64,000 bases of DNA from Luteitalea pratensis. Its GTDB lineage: Bacteria; Acidobacteriota; Vicinamibacteria; Vicinamibacterales; Vicinamibacteraceae. Below are positions 37,396 through 47,171 of the stretch, piece by piece. Each line of letters begins with the position of its first letter. The stretch's first letter is position 1. Made by a program: the position numbers and the translations under genes. Location: positions 3,383,001-3,447,000 of the forward strand of contig NZ_CP015136.1 in NCBI RefSeq assembly GCF_001618865.1, read 5' to 3'. The notes under the pieces were generated by a model, which did no database searches, was not told the origin of the DNA, and saw only the letters and a list, made by a program, of their open reading frames with translations.

Positions 37396-37967
37396 TGCGG
37401 CCAGCCTCGCGCAATTTCCTTGTAAAGCCAAGCCCTGGCCGATCTCCATTCGCGTTTGACTGTGCCTGCCGAGATGCCGAGGACTTCGCCGGTTTCCTCG
37501 ACGGACAGGCCGCCGAAAAATCGCAGTTCCACGATGCGGCCCTGGCGCGGATCCATGGCGGCGAGCTTCACCATCGCGGCGTCCAGGGCGACGAGTTCCG
37601 CCGACCGTTCGTCGGACAACACGGTCGCGTCGTCGATGGCCACGTGCAGGGCCCCGCCGCCGCGCTTGCCGGCGCGGATGTGGCGGGCCCTCTGCAGAAC
37701 AATGCGACGCATCAGACAGGCCGCGATGCCGAAGAAGTGGGCGCGGTTCTGCCAATCGACCACACGTTGGTCGACCAGCTTGACGAACGCCTCGTGCACC
37801 AGTGCCGTGGGCTGCAATGTGGCACGGCGCTCGCGCGAGAGCTGACCACGGGCGAGACGCTTCAGCTCCGCGTAGACCAGCGGGAGCAACTGCTCGAGGG
37901 CTTCTCGATCGCCGCCGTTCCAGGCGACGAGAAGCTGCGTGACCGTCGGCGAATACCTGCCATTCAT
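37392..37967 (-). CDS. ECF-type RNA polymerase sigma factor
   Basis: 191 residues from ATG 37967. Region 2: TVTQLLVAWNGGDREALEQ and WQNRAHFFGIAACLMRRIVL. Region 4: RFFGGLSVEETGEVLGISAGTVKREWRSARAW. It overlaps the downstream kinase gene by four bases, giving the second sigma-kinase operon in the window. Confidence 0.9.
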   Translation of the reverse strand: MNGRYSPTVTQLLVAWNGGDREALEQLLPLVYAELKRLARGQLSRERRATLQPTALVHEAFVKLVDQRVVDWQNRAHFFGIAACLMRRIVLQRARHIRAGKRGGGALHVAIDDATVLSDERSAELVALDAAMVKLAAMDPRQGRIVELRFFGGLSVEETGEVLGISAGTVKREWRSARAWLYKEIARGWPQ

Positions 37968-38156
37968 GTCAGGCCGATGGGTGAGATTTCGAGTATAGAT
38001 CGGCATGCCGCACCGGGGCCTCACAGCCTCGGACAGCGAATCGACACTCGATCGGCAGGCGGGCAGTCAGTTGGTGAGCCCAGCTCGTGTATGGGCGCGC
38101 GCGGGTTAGCGAGCGTCCGAGCGCTGGGGGATACATCGCGGACGGGTGATGGTCCG

Positions 38157-38815
38157 GCGCGGCGTTGGTGCACGGCTGCTGGGCCCGCCGATAGGCCGGA
38201 TGTCGAGCGGCTGTCGTGTCGACTGCCGCGCCGGATGATCGTGCGATGACGTCGCGGGTGATCCCACGTAAAGGACTCGCGGGCCCGATCCACCGCGCGC
38301 CACTGGCTGTTCCGCACGCGCTCGACTGCGTCGCGACGGTGCGTTGCCTGGTGGCGTTCTAGTCGACGAGCACAACCGCGTGCGGCAGCACGCGGCCACA
38401 TGCCAGACGAGATGTACGTCGGGGCAGGGGACGCGATCCCGGCCGAACTCGCGGCACGCTCGGACGCCGCGCGGCGAGCACGCCTGCAGGCCAACCGTTC
38501 GCGCGTTCTCTGGCCTGGATGACGAGAACTCGCGCAGGAAAGTTGGGAATGTCCGTGCACTCAGCCCGGCAGAAGGTCTCGGGCTACCACCGCAGGCCCG
38601 CGTCGAGAACGCCTTCTTCCGCTACAAGTCTCCATCATTGGCGATGACCTTCGCGCCCGGAGTGTCAGTGGCCGGGATGTCGAGGCGAGCCTTGCGTGCC
38701 GCATCCTGAACCAAATGACCGCGCTTGGGAGGCCCGAGTCGCACGCGATCAGTCGTGGACGAGACCGCGACTTGAAGGACCTGCGACCCAGTGTGAGCCA
38801 TGCACCGACGCCGCG
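38157..38815 (+). mobile_element. IS5-family remnant with internal deletion and foreign insert
   Basis: The left end (38157-38173, one base off the 17-bp terminal repeat) is followed by the decayed transposase start near 38245 (ATGACGTCGCGGGTG). Unrelated sequence fills about 38275-38519. The ~40-bp repeat lies at 38521-38560. The transposase C-terminus resumes at about 38575 (GYHRQ, then RVENAFFRYKS in decayed frames) and runs to about 38760. The right terminal repeat is near 38797-38815. The two ends belong together but the middle was deleted and replaced. Confidence 0.65.
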
Positions 38816-38862
38816 CCATGCTCTCAAGGGCGCGGTAATTGTGATAGGCCTGAAGTTTGGGA

Positions 38863-39339
38863 TTAAGCGTCTGGTGGCTGCTGGTCGTGACTGCGCCGGT
38901 CGTTCCTCAGGCGCATGTGCAGGAGAGGATATGGCCGCCCCGTGTCGTCCAACTCCGACCTCCCGTCGACTACGAATCCGCAGCCCTCGTAGAATCGCCG
39001 GGCGGCGTGATTCTGCTCATTGACATCGGTCGTGAGCTCACCACGAAGGTTCCGGGCGTGTTGAACGAGTTGGCGACCGGCACCGCGCCCTTGAAATTCC
39101 GGCGCGAGAAACAGTGCCTCCATCTTGCTCCCGGAGAGGCCCATGAAACCCATCACCGCGCCATCGCCGGAGCACACGACCCAGAATTCGGGTTCGCTCG
39201 ACGCCAGGTAGTCCTTGACCAACGGGATGAACGACTGCATATCTTCCATCGACACGAAATCGTGCGTGGCGCGTACCGACCGCAGCCAGATATCGAAGAG
39301 CACATCGCGATCGGCCGGCACTGCCCTGCGAGTGTTCAT
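38863..39339 (-). CDS. GNAT-family N-acetyltransferase
   Basis: About 158 residues. GNAT hallmarks are KMEALFLAPEFQGRGAGRQLVQHA (motif A, acetyl-CoA binding Q/RxxGxG/A) and the late EQNHAARRFYEGCGF (motif B), close to YjaB-type acetyltransferases. The substrate is unknown. The start is ATG 39339; GTG 39345 is two codons upstream in frame. It abuts the M20 peptidase remnant that ends at about 39336. Confidence 0.85.
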   Translation of the reverse strand: MNTRRAVPADRDVLFDIWLRSVRATHDFVSMEDMQSFIPLVKDYLASSEPEFWVVCSGDGAVMGFMGLSGSKMEALFLAPEFQGRGAGRQLVQHARNLRGELTTDVNEQNHAARRFYEGCGFVVDGRSELDDTGRPYPLLHMRLRNDRRSHDQQPPDA

Positions 39340-39750
39340 CGCCACGTCATCCCAGGCAGCGCCAATCGCTGTTCGCCGAGTTCACGCTGAGCGGAGGCTG
39401 TCGTCGACCCGAGTGCTCGGGCTGTGGTGAGCGCCCGCTTGATGAACCGGCGACGGTTGTCGGGGAGTGACACACTGGCGGGACTCACGACACCAAAAGC
39501 CCGGAAGCTGTGACCGCCAGGGCCCGTGAACGTTACGCGATACCGTTTGCTGCCGAGCGCCCCATTTGTGAGTTCGCTCTGATCGAGGCCGTCAATATCA
39601 CCCTCTCCCTCTTCGCCAACGTTTCCAACGAACAGGATGTCAGCATCTGTCGGAATCCTCGCCGCATTCATCGCTCGCACGAGCGTCAGCAGCAACGCCA
39701 AGGCGCGGCTGTTGTCTCCGACGCCAAGCGCGAAGAGCTTTGTGCCCTGA
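39336..39750 (-). pseudogene. Peptidase M20 (tripeptide aminopeptidase-like) remnant
   Basis: The minus strand encodes KLFALGVGDNSRALALLL, then TDADILFVGNVGEEGEGD, and then skips to SKRYRVTFTGPGGHSFRAFG. These match zinc-peptidase M20 motifs (GVGDNS, GNVGEEGxGD, GPGGHS). The segment normally between them and the N-terminal third are missing. The 5' cut lies at a copy of AGAACTCGCGC (about 39760). Nothing is supportable in 39770-39990. Confidence 0.65.
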
Positions 39751-39990
39751 TCATGGCGAGAACTCGCGCGAGAAGGTACGCAATGTTGTTGGAACGAGCC
39801 TCGCAGAGCGTGGCCGCGGGCAGGCCACAACACGCCGCGCACCGCCTCCACCTGCAACCCACGGTGCACCCTCCGCTGATACGATTGGCACATAAAGAAG
39901 CCCAGACATCGGCTGTGCGAAAGGTGCTTCGCACGCGCTGCGCGTGTTCCATCTGCGTTCGTGAACAGGGGATCCCAAGCGGAGTGAGTC

Positions 39991-41010
39991 ATGTGGAAGA
40001 TGCTGACCGTGGCCGTGGTCGTTGGTTGGCTGGGCGGTGCGGGTGCGCAGTCGCTCCTGGCGCAGAGCGCCGACGTGCGGGAACTGCTCGTAGTGGGGGA
40101 GAAGAGCGGTGCGCTGCTGGCCATCATCGACCCCGCTACCCTGGAGATCGTAACGCGGGTCGGGGCGAACCCGGATCCGCACGAAGTCGCTACCGACGGC
40201 CGGCACGCGTACGTCTCCAACTCCGGAGCGCGGGCAATCACGGTGATCGACCTCGTGACTCGAGAGCAGGTGAAGGAGATCGACCTCGGACCGTTGGGGG
40301 CGGTGCACGGTCTCTGTTTCGCGGCTGGGAAGCTGTACTTCGCCAACGAGGGCACGCGCATCATCGGTCGATACGACCCGGCCTCGCGCCAGATCGAGTG
40401 GGTGCTCGGGACGGGCAGGCCGCAGTCCCACATGATTGTGACCTCGCGGGACGGGAGCCGGATCTTCACCACTGAAACGGGCCCGGGGACGGCCACCCTC
40501 TTCCAGCGGGACGTGCGCCCCGGCGCTGAGGGTGCCGCTGCGACAGGCGGCGACTGGGTGATGCGGGTGATTCCGACAGGTTCGGGTGCCGAAGGGCTGG
40601 ATCTATCGCCTGACGAGCGGGAGTTGTGGGTGGCCAACGTGCGCGACCGGACCCTCTCCGTGATCGATGTGGCCTCCGCCGAAGTGGTTCACACGATTCA
40701 GTTGCCGACCACGTATGCCAACCGCCTCAAGTTCACTCCCGATGGCCGCCACGTGCTGGTGGCGGATCTCCGCGGTCGCGAGGTGATCGTCTACGACGCG
40801 GTGGCCCGGCGGGAGGTACGGCGGATCGACGTCGGCGGCGGCAGCGAGGGGATGCAGATGACCCCGGATGGGCGGAGCGCATTCGTGGCGGTCAGCGCCA
40901 TGAACAAAGTGGCGGTGGTTGACCTGGCGAGCTTTTCCGTCATTGCGGAGATCAGCGGACTGAACAACCCGGATGGAATGAGCTGGGTGCGACCGGGTGC
41001 GGCCCGGTAG
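39991..41010 (+). CDS. Secreted YVTN/YncE-type beta-propeller protein
   Basis: 339 residues with a signal peptide (LTVAVVVGWLGGAGAQSLLAQ) and repeated propeller blades of the YVTN/40-residue type (AYVSNSGARAITVIDLVT, LWVANVRDRTLSVIDVAS, VLVADLRGREVIVYDAVAR, AFVAVSAMNKVAVVDLASF). Such proteins are secreted or periplasmic binding propellers of mostly unknown ligand. The gene is complete. Confidence 0.85.
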   Translation: MWKMLTVAVVVGWLGGAGAQSLLAQSADVRELLVVGEKSGALLAIIDPATLEIVTRVGANPDPHEVATDGRHAYVSNSGARAITVIDLVTREQVKEIDLGPLGAVHGLCFAAGKLYFANEGTRIIGRYDPASRQIEWVLGTGRPQSHMIVTSRDGSRIFTTETGPGTATLFQRDVRPGAEGAAATGGDWVMRVIPTGSGAEGLDLSPDERELWVANVRDRTLSVIDVASAEVVHTIQLPTTYANRLKFTPDGRHVLVADLRGREVIVYDAVARREVRRIDVGGGSEGMQMTPDGRSAFVAVSAMNKVAVVDLASFSVIAEISGLNNPDGMSWVRPGAAR

Positions 41011-41066
41011 CCGTGTTGTGCGCCAGGACATTTCCGCACGCCGCAGCGCGAGTTGTGCCAAGTTGT

Positions 41067-41280
41067 GGCGTTGGTGCATGGTTGCGGCCACCCCGGTCAG
41101 TCGGCCGGCGGTTGGACCGGGTGCGGTGGCGACCCGTCACGCCGCATGATCGTGCGATGAAGTCGGGCGTGCATCCGACGTACAAGACACACTATCGGGT
41201 GGGGAATTGGCGGGTGTACGAACGCGCCCTCGTCAGTCGTGGCGACGTGACGCTGTGGCTGTCGCCAGCCGCCAGACTGA
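41067..41280 (+). mobile_element. IS5-family 5' remnant
   Basis: The left end GGCGTTGGTGCATGG is followed at 41158 by ATGAAGTCGGGCGTGCATCC and a transposase N-terminus with few changes (KTHYRVGNWRVYERALVSRG, DVTLWLSPAAR). It stops at about residue 39, where cassette 4 sequence begins. No 3' half follows; one lies 16.6 kb away at 57840. Confidence 0.8.
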
Positions 41281-41304
41281 TGGGCACGCCCGCGTCCCGG
41301 CTGG

Positions 41305-41690
41305 CTGACCAGAACCCGCGCGTGAAAGTGCCGAATGTCCGTGGACACAGCCCGGGTGCGAGGCGGACGCTGGCAGCCACCTGCGCTACCAACCGACCAA
41401 AAGGTCGTGAATTGTTAGGAAAGTGTTGAGGCAGAGCCGGACGTCCATGGATTGCCATGGACGCCGACGGACAACTCTGGACGAATGGTGGAGGCGGCGG
41501 GAGTCGAATGGTTAAAGTCTAACCCACTGACATACAGCGACTTACATCATGTTGCTGCTGAGATCCGTACCCCCAGATGTACCCCCACACTGGGCTTGAT
41601 ACGTTTCGCCAGCACGTACTCGCCGGTAATGGCCTGACGCGCAAGGACTTCCACGTGAACCGCTGGGCACAGGACTCCGAGTCTGCGTCC
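41305..41690. repeat. att-like cassette, copy 4 (left arm missing)
   Basis: It begins with a copy of the ~40-bp repeat (AGAACCCGCGC at about 41308, AATGTCCGTG at about 41333). Hairpin CGTCCATGG/CCATGGACG lies at 41442-41463. The core is 41486-41508. Right repeats GTACCCCCA start at 41567 and 41579, 58 bases past the core. The stretch from about 41350 to the core is nearly identical to copy 2. The left four-site arm is absent, as in copy 3. Confidence 0.75.
41486..41508 (-). other. att-like core: tmRNA/tRNA 3'-end sequence (copy 4)
   Basis: Same core sequence as copies 1-3, with CCA complement, sharing its left flank with copy 2. Confidence 0.7.
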
Positions 41691-41727
41691 GAGCGTCGGT
41701 CCATCGCCTGCCACGCTGCGCCGTGTG

Positions 41728-44700
41728 TCAAAACAGGAACTTTACGCCGAACTGCATCTGGCGCGGCGTGCTCACGGTCGACCTGATCGTGCCGAAGTCG
41801 GTGCTTCCCAACTCTGCGTTCGGCAGATCGAAGGACGGATGGTTCGTGAGATTGAAAACCTCCCAGCGAATCTGCAGCCGGCGAGTGCCTCCCAAGCGAA
41901 TGTCTTTCGTCAGAGCGGCGTCGAGATTGAAGTACCCGGGACCGAGCAGCGTATTTCGCCCCAGGTCACCGTAGCGGTACGTACCGTCGGCGCTGCGCGG
42001 TATGGCGAACGCCGCGGGACTCAGCCACGCGTCAGCCGTCGGATGTGCCACGGTTGGATCACCCACCAGATCGGGCCGCCAGACGCTGCTGCCAACCGTG
42101 ACTCCGAGGCGATTGGTGGGGTCGAGCACCGTGACGTCGAAGTGGGCCCCTGACTGCGCCGAGACGATCGCTGACAACTGCCAGTCGCCGAGCAGGACGC
42201 CCAGAGGACCTTCGCGCTGCAACCAGCGGCGACCGGCACCGAACGGGAGATCGACGGCTGCGTGTGCAACCAGCCGGTGCCGCCGATCGAAGGCTGAATT
42301 CCCTCGATCGCCCTGAAGGTTGCGCCAGTCCTGGATCACCATGAAGGAGGAGTTCCCTTCACCCCCGGCGAGTTCAAGCACGTCGTCAATCGAGTGGCTC
42401 CAGGTGTAGGACAAGGAGCCTTGCCAACCGTGGCTCAGGCGCTTGTCCATCGTGGTCTGCAGGCCGTGGTAGCTGGCGCTCCCCAACGAGTCAGCCATCG
42501 TGATCGCACCCAGCGAGGGAATCATCCTTCGGTCGCGTTCGGTGAGGCTGTCGCCGGGTCCCGCGGCGTTCATGTTGTAAGAGCGTTGCAGGTGACGCGA
42601 CGATGAGCCGACGTATGCGGTCGTCACAACCCACGATGGCCCGAGCTGCCGCTGTACGTTCAGATTCCACTGCGAGATCGTGGGCGTGGTGAAGTCTGGG
42701 CTCCAGACGTTCCACGAAAGATTCGCGGGCATCTGTGTTGCGCTTCCGAGCAGGCTTGCATCGATCCCGTCCGTCAGCTGGCCGGCCGACGCTGTTGGGC
42801 TCGAGGGCACGGTCACCTCGCGTGACTGAGGCCAGTTGTTGAGCAGATGCACAACCGGGGCGTAACCTTTCGGCGATCCGTAGAACAGTCCCCACGCGGC
42901 CCGCGCCGTCCAGACCTGTGCGGGCTGGTAAGCCAGGCCGATCCGCGGCGCCCAGTTGTTGGTATCGGTGCGAACGAGCGCCCTATCCGACCACGACCGG
43001 CCGAACTGCCCGGCCCGGATCACCCGCACCTCGGGAAACACCAAGGAATCGAGTGCACTCATCCGATCGAGGGCGTCGAACCTGGGACTCGCCAGTTCAT
43101 ATCGCAGCCCCAGATTGAGCGTCAGCTGCCGGGCGATGCGCCAGTCATCCTGCGCGTAGAACATGTAGTCGCGCTCACGCAGGTTTCCGAATTGGACCGT
43201 GCTGAACTGACGGCCGCTGGTCATACCCAGCAAGAAGTCACCGAAACTCGAGCCTGTGAATTTGCCGTTGAAGTTGAAGATGCCGCGGGCGTGCTGGGCG
43301 CCGACGCTGTCGGACCTGACCCACCGCAGATCCGCGCCTGTCTTGATGGTGTGCGCGCCCCTGGCGATCGAGAGATTGTCGAGCACCTGGAATGTTCCGG
43401 CCGTCTTGTCGTTCGGGTTGAACTGAAACTCACCAAGCGGCGCGTACGAGAGGTCTCCCCCCAGGTTGATGCGAGACAGCCCTTCGATCCCAGGCACGCT
43501 CTCGACGTGTAATCCGTAGTCGTCATTCGGATAGCCGCGGCCAAGCGGTTGCTTGTTGGTCCTGAGGCTGTTGACGCCCAGGCGTATTTCGTGGACGACG
43601 GATGACCCGAAGACATGCGTTTCCGAGAGCGCGACGTTATACGCCGTGTTGTCATCGCGGGAGAAGTCGTTGTTGCTGCCGCCGATGCCGGGCACCGGAA
43701 ACGACCCGAGCCGCTCGCCGCTGAAGGCCATCCAGCTGCCGCGGACAAACATGCGGTCTCGAGAAGAGAGCATGTGGTCCAGGCGCATGTCGTACTGGCC
43801 GCGCAGCCGCTTGTGTGCCGGGTTGGACGAGTGATTGGCACGCGTCGTCCCCTCGAAGTTCGGTGCGGGCCAGAGATCCAGCAACCGCGCTGCAACCGGA
43901 TCCCATCGGTCGCGCGGGATGCTGTTTCCCGGAAAAGGAGCGCGCGTCGCCGGATCGAGGACAACGACGACTCCCGGATCGAAGGTCCCGTCCCGTTCAG
44001 CGAGCGCCGGCACCGTCAGGAGGCGGTTTTCGGCGGTGTTCACGCTGCTGATTTCAAGGCTGGCGAAATAGAAGGTGCGACTCCTGAGAATGGGCCCGCC
44101 GAACGTGAATCCGAACTGGTGCTGTTGCAGCGCGTCCGGGTCCGCCTTGCCATCGCCCGAGCGATCGAAGTAGTCGAAGGCGTCGCGGGCGTCGAAGATG
44201 TCATGGCGGAAGAATTCGTGCGCCGTGCCGTGGATGTCTTTGGTTCCCGATTTGATGCTGACGTTGACCACGGCTCCGGCGCCGCGCCCGAACTCGGCGG
44301 TGTAGTTGCTCGTTTGAACCTGGAACTCCTGGACCGCGTCGATATTCGGCACCAGTACCTGCGCCTTCCGGTCCTGGAAGCCCATCACCTGCGAGTTGTT
44401 TGTCGACGCCGTCGAGCAGGAAGTTGTTCTGGACCGCCCATTGCCCATTACTGTTGAAACCGGACTCCCGTTGAACGTGGCCGAACGCGGGCAGCACTCC
44501 TGCGGCGAGCGTCGCCAGCTGCGAAAAGTTCCGGCCGTTCAGCGGCAGCTGACCGATCTGCGAAGCGCCGATCGTATGCGACAGGGAGGACGTGTCGGTC
44601 TGGAGAAGCGGCGCCGGGCTGCGAACCGAAATCGTATCGTTGACGGCTCCCAGTTCGAGCTGAACGTCCAGCCGCGCGCGGGTGTTCGCGTGAACCTGGA

Positions 44701-44971
44701 TCGGGTCGCTGACCGCCCGCTTGAATCCGGGGACTTCGATTGAGACCCGATACAGCCCGATGACGAGCGGGGCCAGCACGTAGTGGCCGTCGGCGTTCGT
44801 CCTGGTCTGGATGGTCACCCCGGTCTCGGCCGTGGCCGTGATGGTGACGGCAGGGACGAGCGCGTCGGTCGGGTCCGTGACCCGGCCCGCGATCATCCCC
44901 TGGTCCTGCTGCGCGGAAGCCGGCGCGACCGCCAGGGCCAGCAACGAGAGGCCGATAGTAACCCGCGTCAG
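41728..44971 (-). pseudogene. Oar-like TonB-dependent receptor, frameshifted
   Basis: About 1080 residues when two frames are joined. N-terminal frame: hydrophobic signal (TIGLSLLALAVAPASAQ), carboxypeptidase-regulatory-like domain (MIAGRVTDPTDALVPAVTIT), and plug start (IGQLPLNGRNFSQLATLAAG, NNFLLDGVD). The frame breaks near 44400: GVDNNSQVMGF is restored if one A is removed. The long frame carries plug and barrel (VQEFQVQTSNYTAEFGRGAG, GFTFGGP) to a C-terminal aromatic end QMQFGVKFLF. Such receptors sit in the outer membrane and import large ligands. There is no ATG, GTG or TTG at the expected start; CTG 44971 is the best in-frame option. The regulator gene just upstream ends at 44968 on the same strand. 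Confidence 0.8.
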
Positions 44972-46905
44972 CGTCCCACCCGGCTTAAGATGGCCTGGAA
45001 TGCCGGTTCCGACGCGATCGTCTTGAACGGCGGATATTGGTTGAACTGTCCCAGTTCCATCGCGTGATCTTCGAATGCGCGCTGCACGGCAGCCAGGGCA
45101 GGCGCTCTTTCGCCGAGCGCGTCGTGAATCAAGCCGATGCCGAACCAGGAGACGTACTGATCCTGCTTGTGGGCCTCGAGCTCCTTCAGCACCTGGCGAG
45201 CGTCCTCCGCACGCCCGGCCACAGCGTAGGCATAGCCCAGGTAGGCCTCGACCCGTGAATTGTGTCCCTGCGCCGGCCGTGCGGCGACTTCGAGCTCCGG
45301 GATCGCGTCGGTGGGACGGCCCATCGCCACCAGGGTGACCCCAATTTGAAAGCGGACACGACGGTTCGCAGGGCTCACCTCCAGCGCACGGCGCAATTCC
45401 CTGATGGCACGGTCGTATTCGCCCGCGGCCCGACACGCGGTGCCGACGCTCACCTGTGCGCCCACCGAGAGTGGATCGAGCGCGCGTCCGCGCTCCGCCG
45501 CGGCAATAGCCTCCTGGAAGCGTCCACGGCGGATCAGTGAGTTGCTGATCGCTTCAGGAGCGTCATCGAGACCGCTCAGGATTGTGGCCCGCTCCAACGC
45601 CTTGTCGCCCTCCTCCCAACGCCAGTGATACAGGTGGAGGACCAGGCCCAGCGCCCGGTGCGCCCTGGCAAGGTTGTCGTCGAGCTGCAGCGCCTTGCGC
45701 GCGGCCGCTTCCGCCTTCGGAACGACCTGGTGCGGCGAGTAGGGACCGCCGTAGAGGAATTGCACCTGCACCAGCGCGAGCTCGGCCCACGCTGCAGCAA
45801 AGTCGGGCTGGATGGCGACCGCTTCCTCGAGATACCCGACGGCCCTGCGGAAACTTTCGTGTCGCTGCAGACCTGTCGCCCTGAGGCCGAGGAGGTATGC
45901 CTCGTACGCCTTCGGATTGATGGTCTGTGCGCGCGATGCAGCCGGCCGCCGCCGCCCGGCCGCGACGGCCACGTCCGACGCGATCTGTTGCTGCAGGGCG
46001 AATACCCTGCTTATGTCGCCTTCGTATACATGCGCCCAGAGATCGCGATCGGTCGCCGCACGAATCAGTTTCACCGTGATCCGAATGGCGTCGCCGGATC
46101 TCTGCACGGTGCCCTCCACGACGCCCTCGACATTGTCGAGCTCCGTCCGGATCTGCGGAAGTCGCTTGACCGTCTGTTTGTATTGCCGCGCCGACGTTCG
46201 TGAGATCACGTCGACGCCTTCGACCTGGGCGAGATGCGCCGTGACCGCATCGGTCACGCTGTCGGCGAAGACGTCCTCCGCACGGTCTCCCGTCAGGTTC
46301 TCGAACGGGAGCACCACGAGGGACCGGATCGGTACTTCGGCCGTGGCGGCGTCCCGAGGCCTGAGCAGCCCGCCGCGGTAGGCAACTGCCGCCATCCCGA
46401 ATAGCAGGACGAACAGGAGCGCAGCCGCACGCCAGGGACGCGCGCGCGACGGCGGGTTGATCCGCGCAGGCACGGGCAGAGGCTCGGCCGGCGAGACGGG
46501 TGTCACGTCAACGGCCAGCACCGGCAGCAGCGCGACCGGACGTTCCCGCGGATCCGCCGGCGGCGCCGAACCCCCGACGGGCGCCACGAAGCGGTAGCCG
46601 TGCCGCGGCACCGTCTCGACGAACCGCGGATTGTCCGCCGAGTCGTCCAGCGCCTCTCGTAGCTTCCGCACCGCGCTGTTCAGGCCGACATCGAAGTCGA
46701 CAAACGTATCCGCGGTCCACAGCAACTGGCGGAGCTCGTCGCGCGTGACCAATTCACCGGGGCGCAGCAGGAGCGCTCGCAGTATCTGGAAGGACTGGTC
46801 GGGAAGACGGATCTTGAGGCCGTGCCGACGAAGCTCTCCCGATCGGACGTCGAGTTCGAATACTCCGAAGCGAAACACGCGCGCGTCCGGCGTCGGGGAA
46901 TGCAT
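44968..46905 (-). CDS. Membrane winged-helix regulator with TolB-N-like and TPR domains
   Basis: 645 residues from ATG 46905, preceded by AGAAGGGGG; the longer frame to 47229 runs through the promoter region and is rejected. Order: winged helix (about 9-105, ending PRHGYRFVAPVGG), transmembrane helix (about 165-185, AALLFVLLFGMAAVAY), SLVVLPFENLTGDRAEDVFAD domain (about 205-330), then TPR repeats to the end. This is the CadC-like layout with a protein-binding outer part. It probably controls the adjacent receptor and/or the divergent secreted genes. Its 5' end and promoter are duplicated at 49.7-50.2 and 52.1-52.5 kb. Confidence 0.9.
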   Translation of the reverse strand: MHSPTPDARVFRFGVFELDVRSGELRRHGLKIRLPDQSFQILRALLLRPGELVTRDELRQLLWTADTFVDFDVGLNSAVRKLREALDDSADNPRFVETVPRHGYRFVAPVGGSAPPADPRERPVALLPVLAVDVTPVSPAEPLPVPARINPPSRARPWRAAALLFVLLFGMAAVAYRGGLLRPRDAATAEVPIRSLVVLPFENLTGDRAEDVFADSVTDAVTAHLAQVEGVDVISRTSARQYKQTVKRLPQIRTELDNVEGVVEGTVQRSGDAIRITVKLIRAATDRDLWAHVYEGDISRVFALQQQIASDVAVAAGRRRPAASRAQTINPKAYEAYLLGLRATGLQRHESFRRAVGYLEEAVAIQPDFAAAWAELALVQVQFLYGGPYSPHQVVPKAEAAARKALQLDDNLARAHRALGLVLHLYHWRWEEGDKALERATILSGLDDAPEAISNSLIRRGRFQEAIAAAERGRALDPLSVGAQVSVGTACRAAGEYDRAIRELRRALEVSPANRRVRFQIGVTLVAMGRPTDAIPELEVAARPAQGHNSRVEAYLGYAYAVAGRAEDARQVLKELEAHKQDQYVSWFGIGLIHDALGERAPALAAVQRAFEDHAMELGQFNQYPPFKTIASEPAFQAILSRVGR

Positions 46906-46944
46906 GGCCCCCTTCTGAGCGAATGGAGCGCAGTGTACCCCGTC

Positions 46945-47085
46945 CTTCGCCAAATACCAATCAGGCGCGGATCTAAATCCTTGTTTCGCAGCGACTTGCG
47001 AAGTGACATCGAAAACAGCCGCCAGCCATTGTCGCGGCGCTGCAGACCGAGGCATGGTTGGCGCGCCGAACGTGATGGCTTCGGA
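46945..47085. promoter_or_regulatory. Divergent promoter module, copy P1
   Basis: Non-coding sequence between the regulator and the plus-strand gene at 47172. It contains conserved blocks GCGGATCTAAATCCTTGTTT and AAGTGACATCGAAAACAGCC that are nearly identical at 50007-50155 and 52360-52500. It presumably holds promoters for both directions, and operator sites for the regulator are plausible. The GGATCTAAATCC block is palindromic (GGAT-CTAA-ATCC). Confidence 0.6.
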
Positions 47086-47171
47086 TTCCCTCAGCGAAGC
47101 TGCTCTGCTGCTGTGGCGTGAGTAGCGTGATCGGGGCGCCAGCCGCTGTCCCGTTGACAAGGAGAACAACG

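Noticed and set aside
39336-40637. 433-codon minus-strand gene
   Set aside because: Only the C-terminal ~140 codons match M20 peptidase; the upstream part is antisense to the YVTN propeller gene and is not coding.
41067-41429. Complete IS5 element at 41067
   Set aside because: Only about 39 transposase codons and the left end are present; the frame then runs into cassette 4 sequence.
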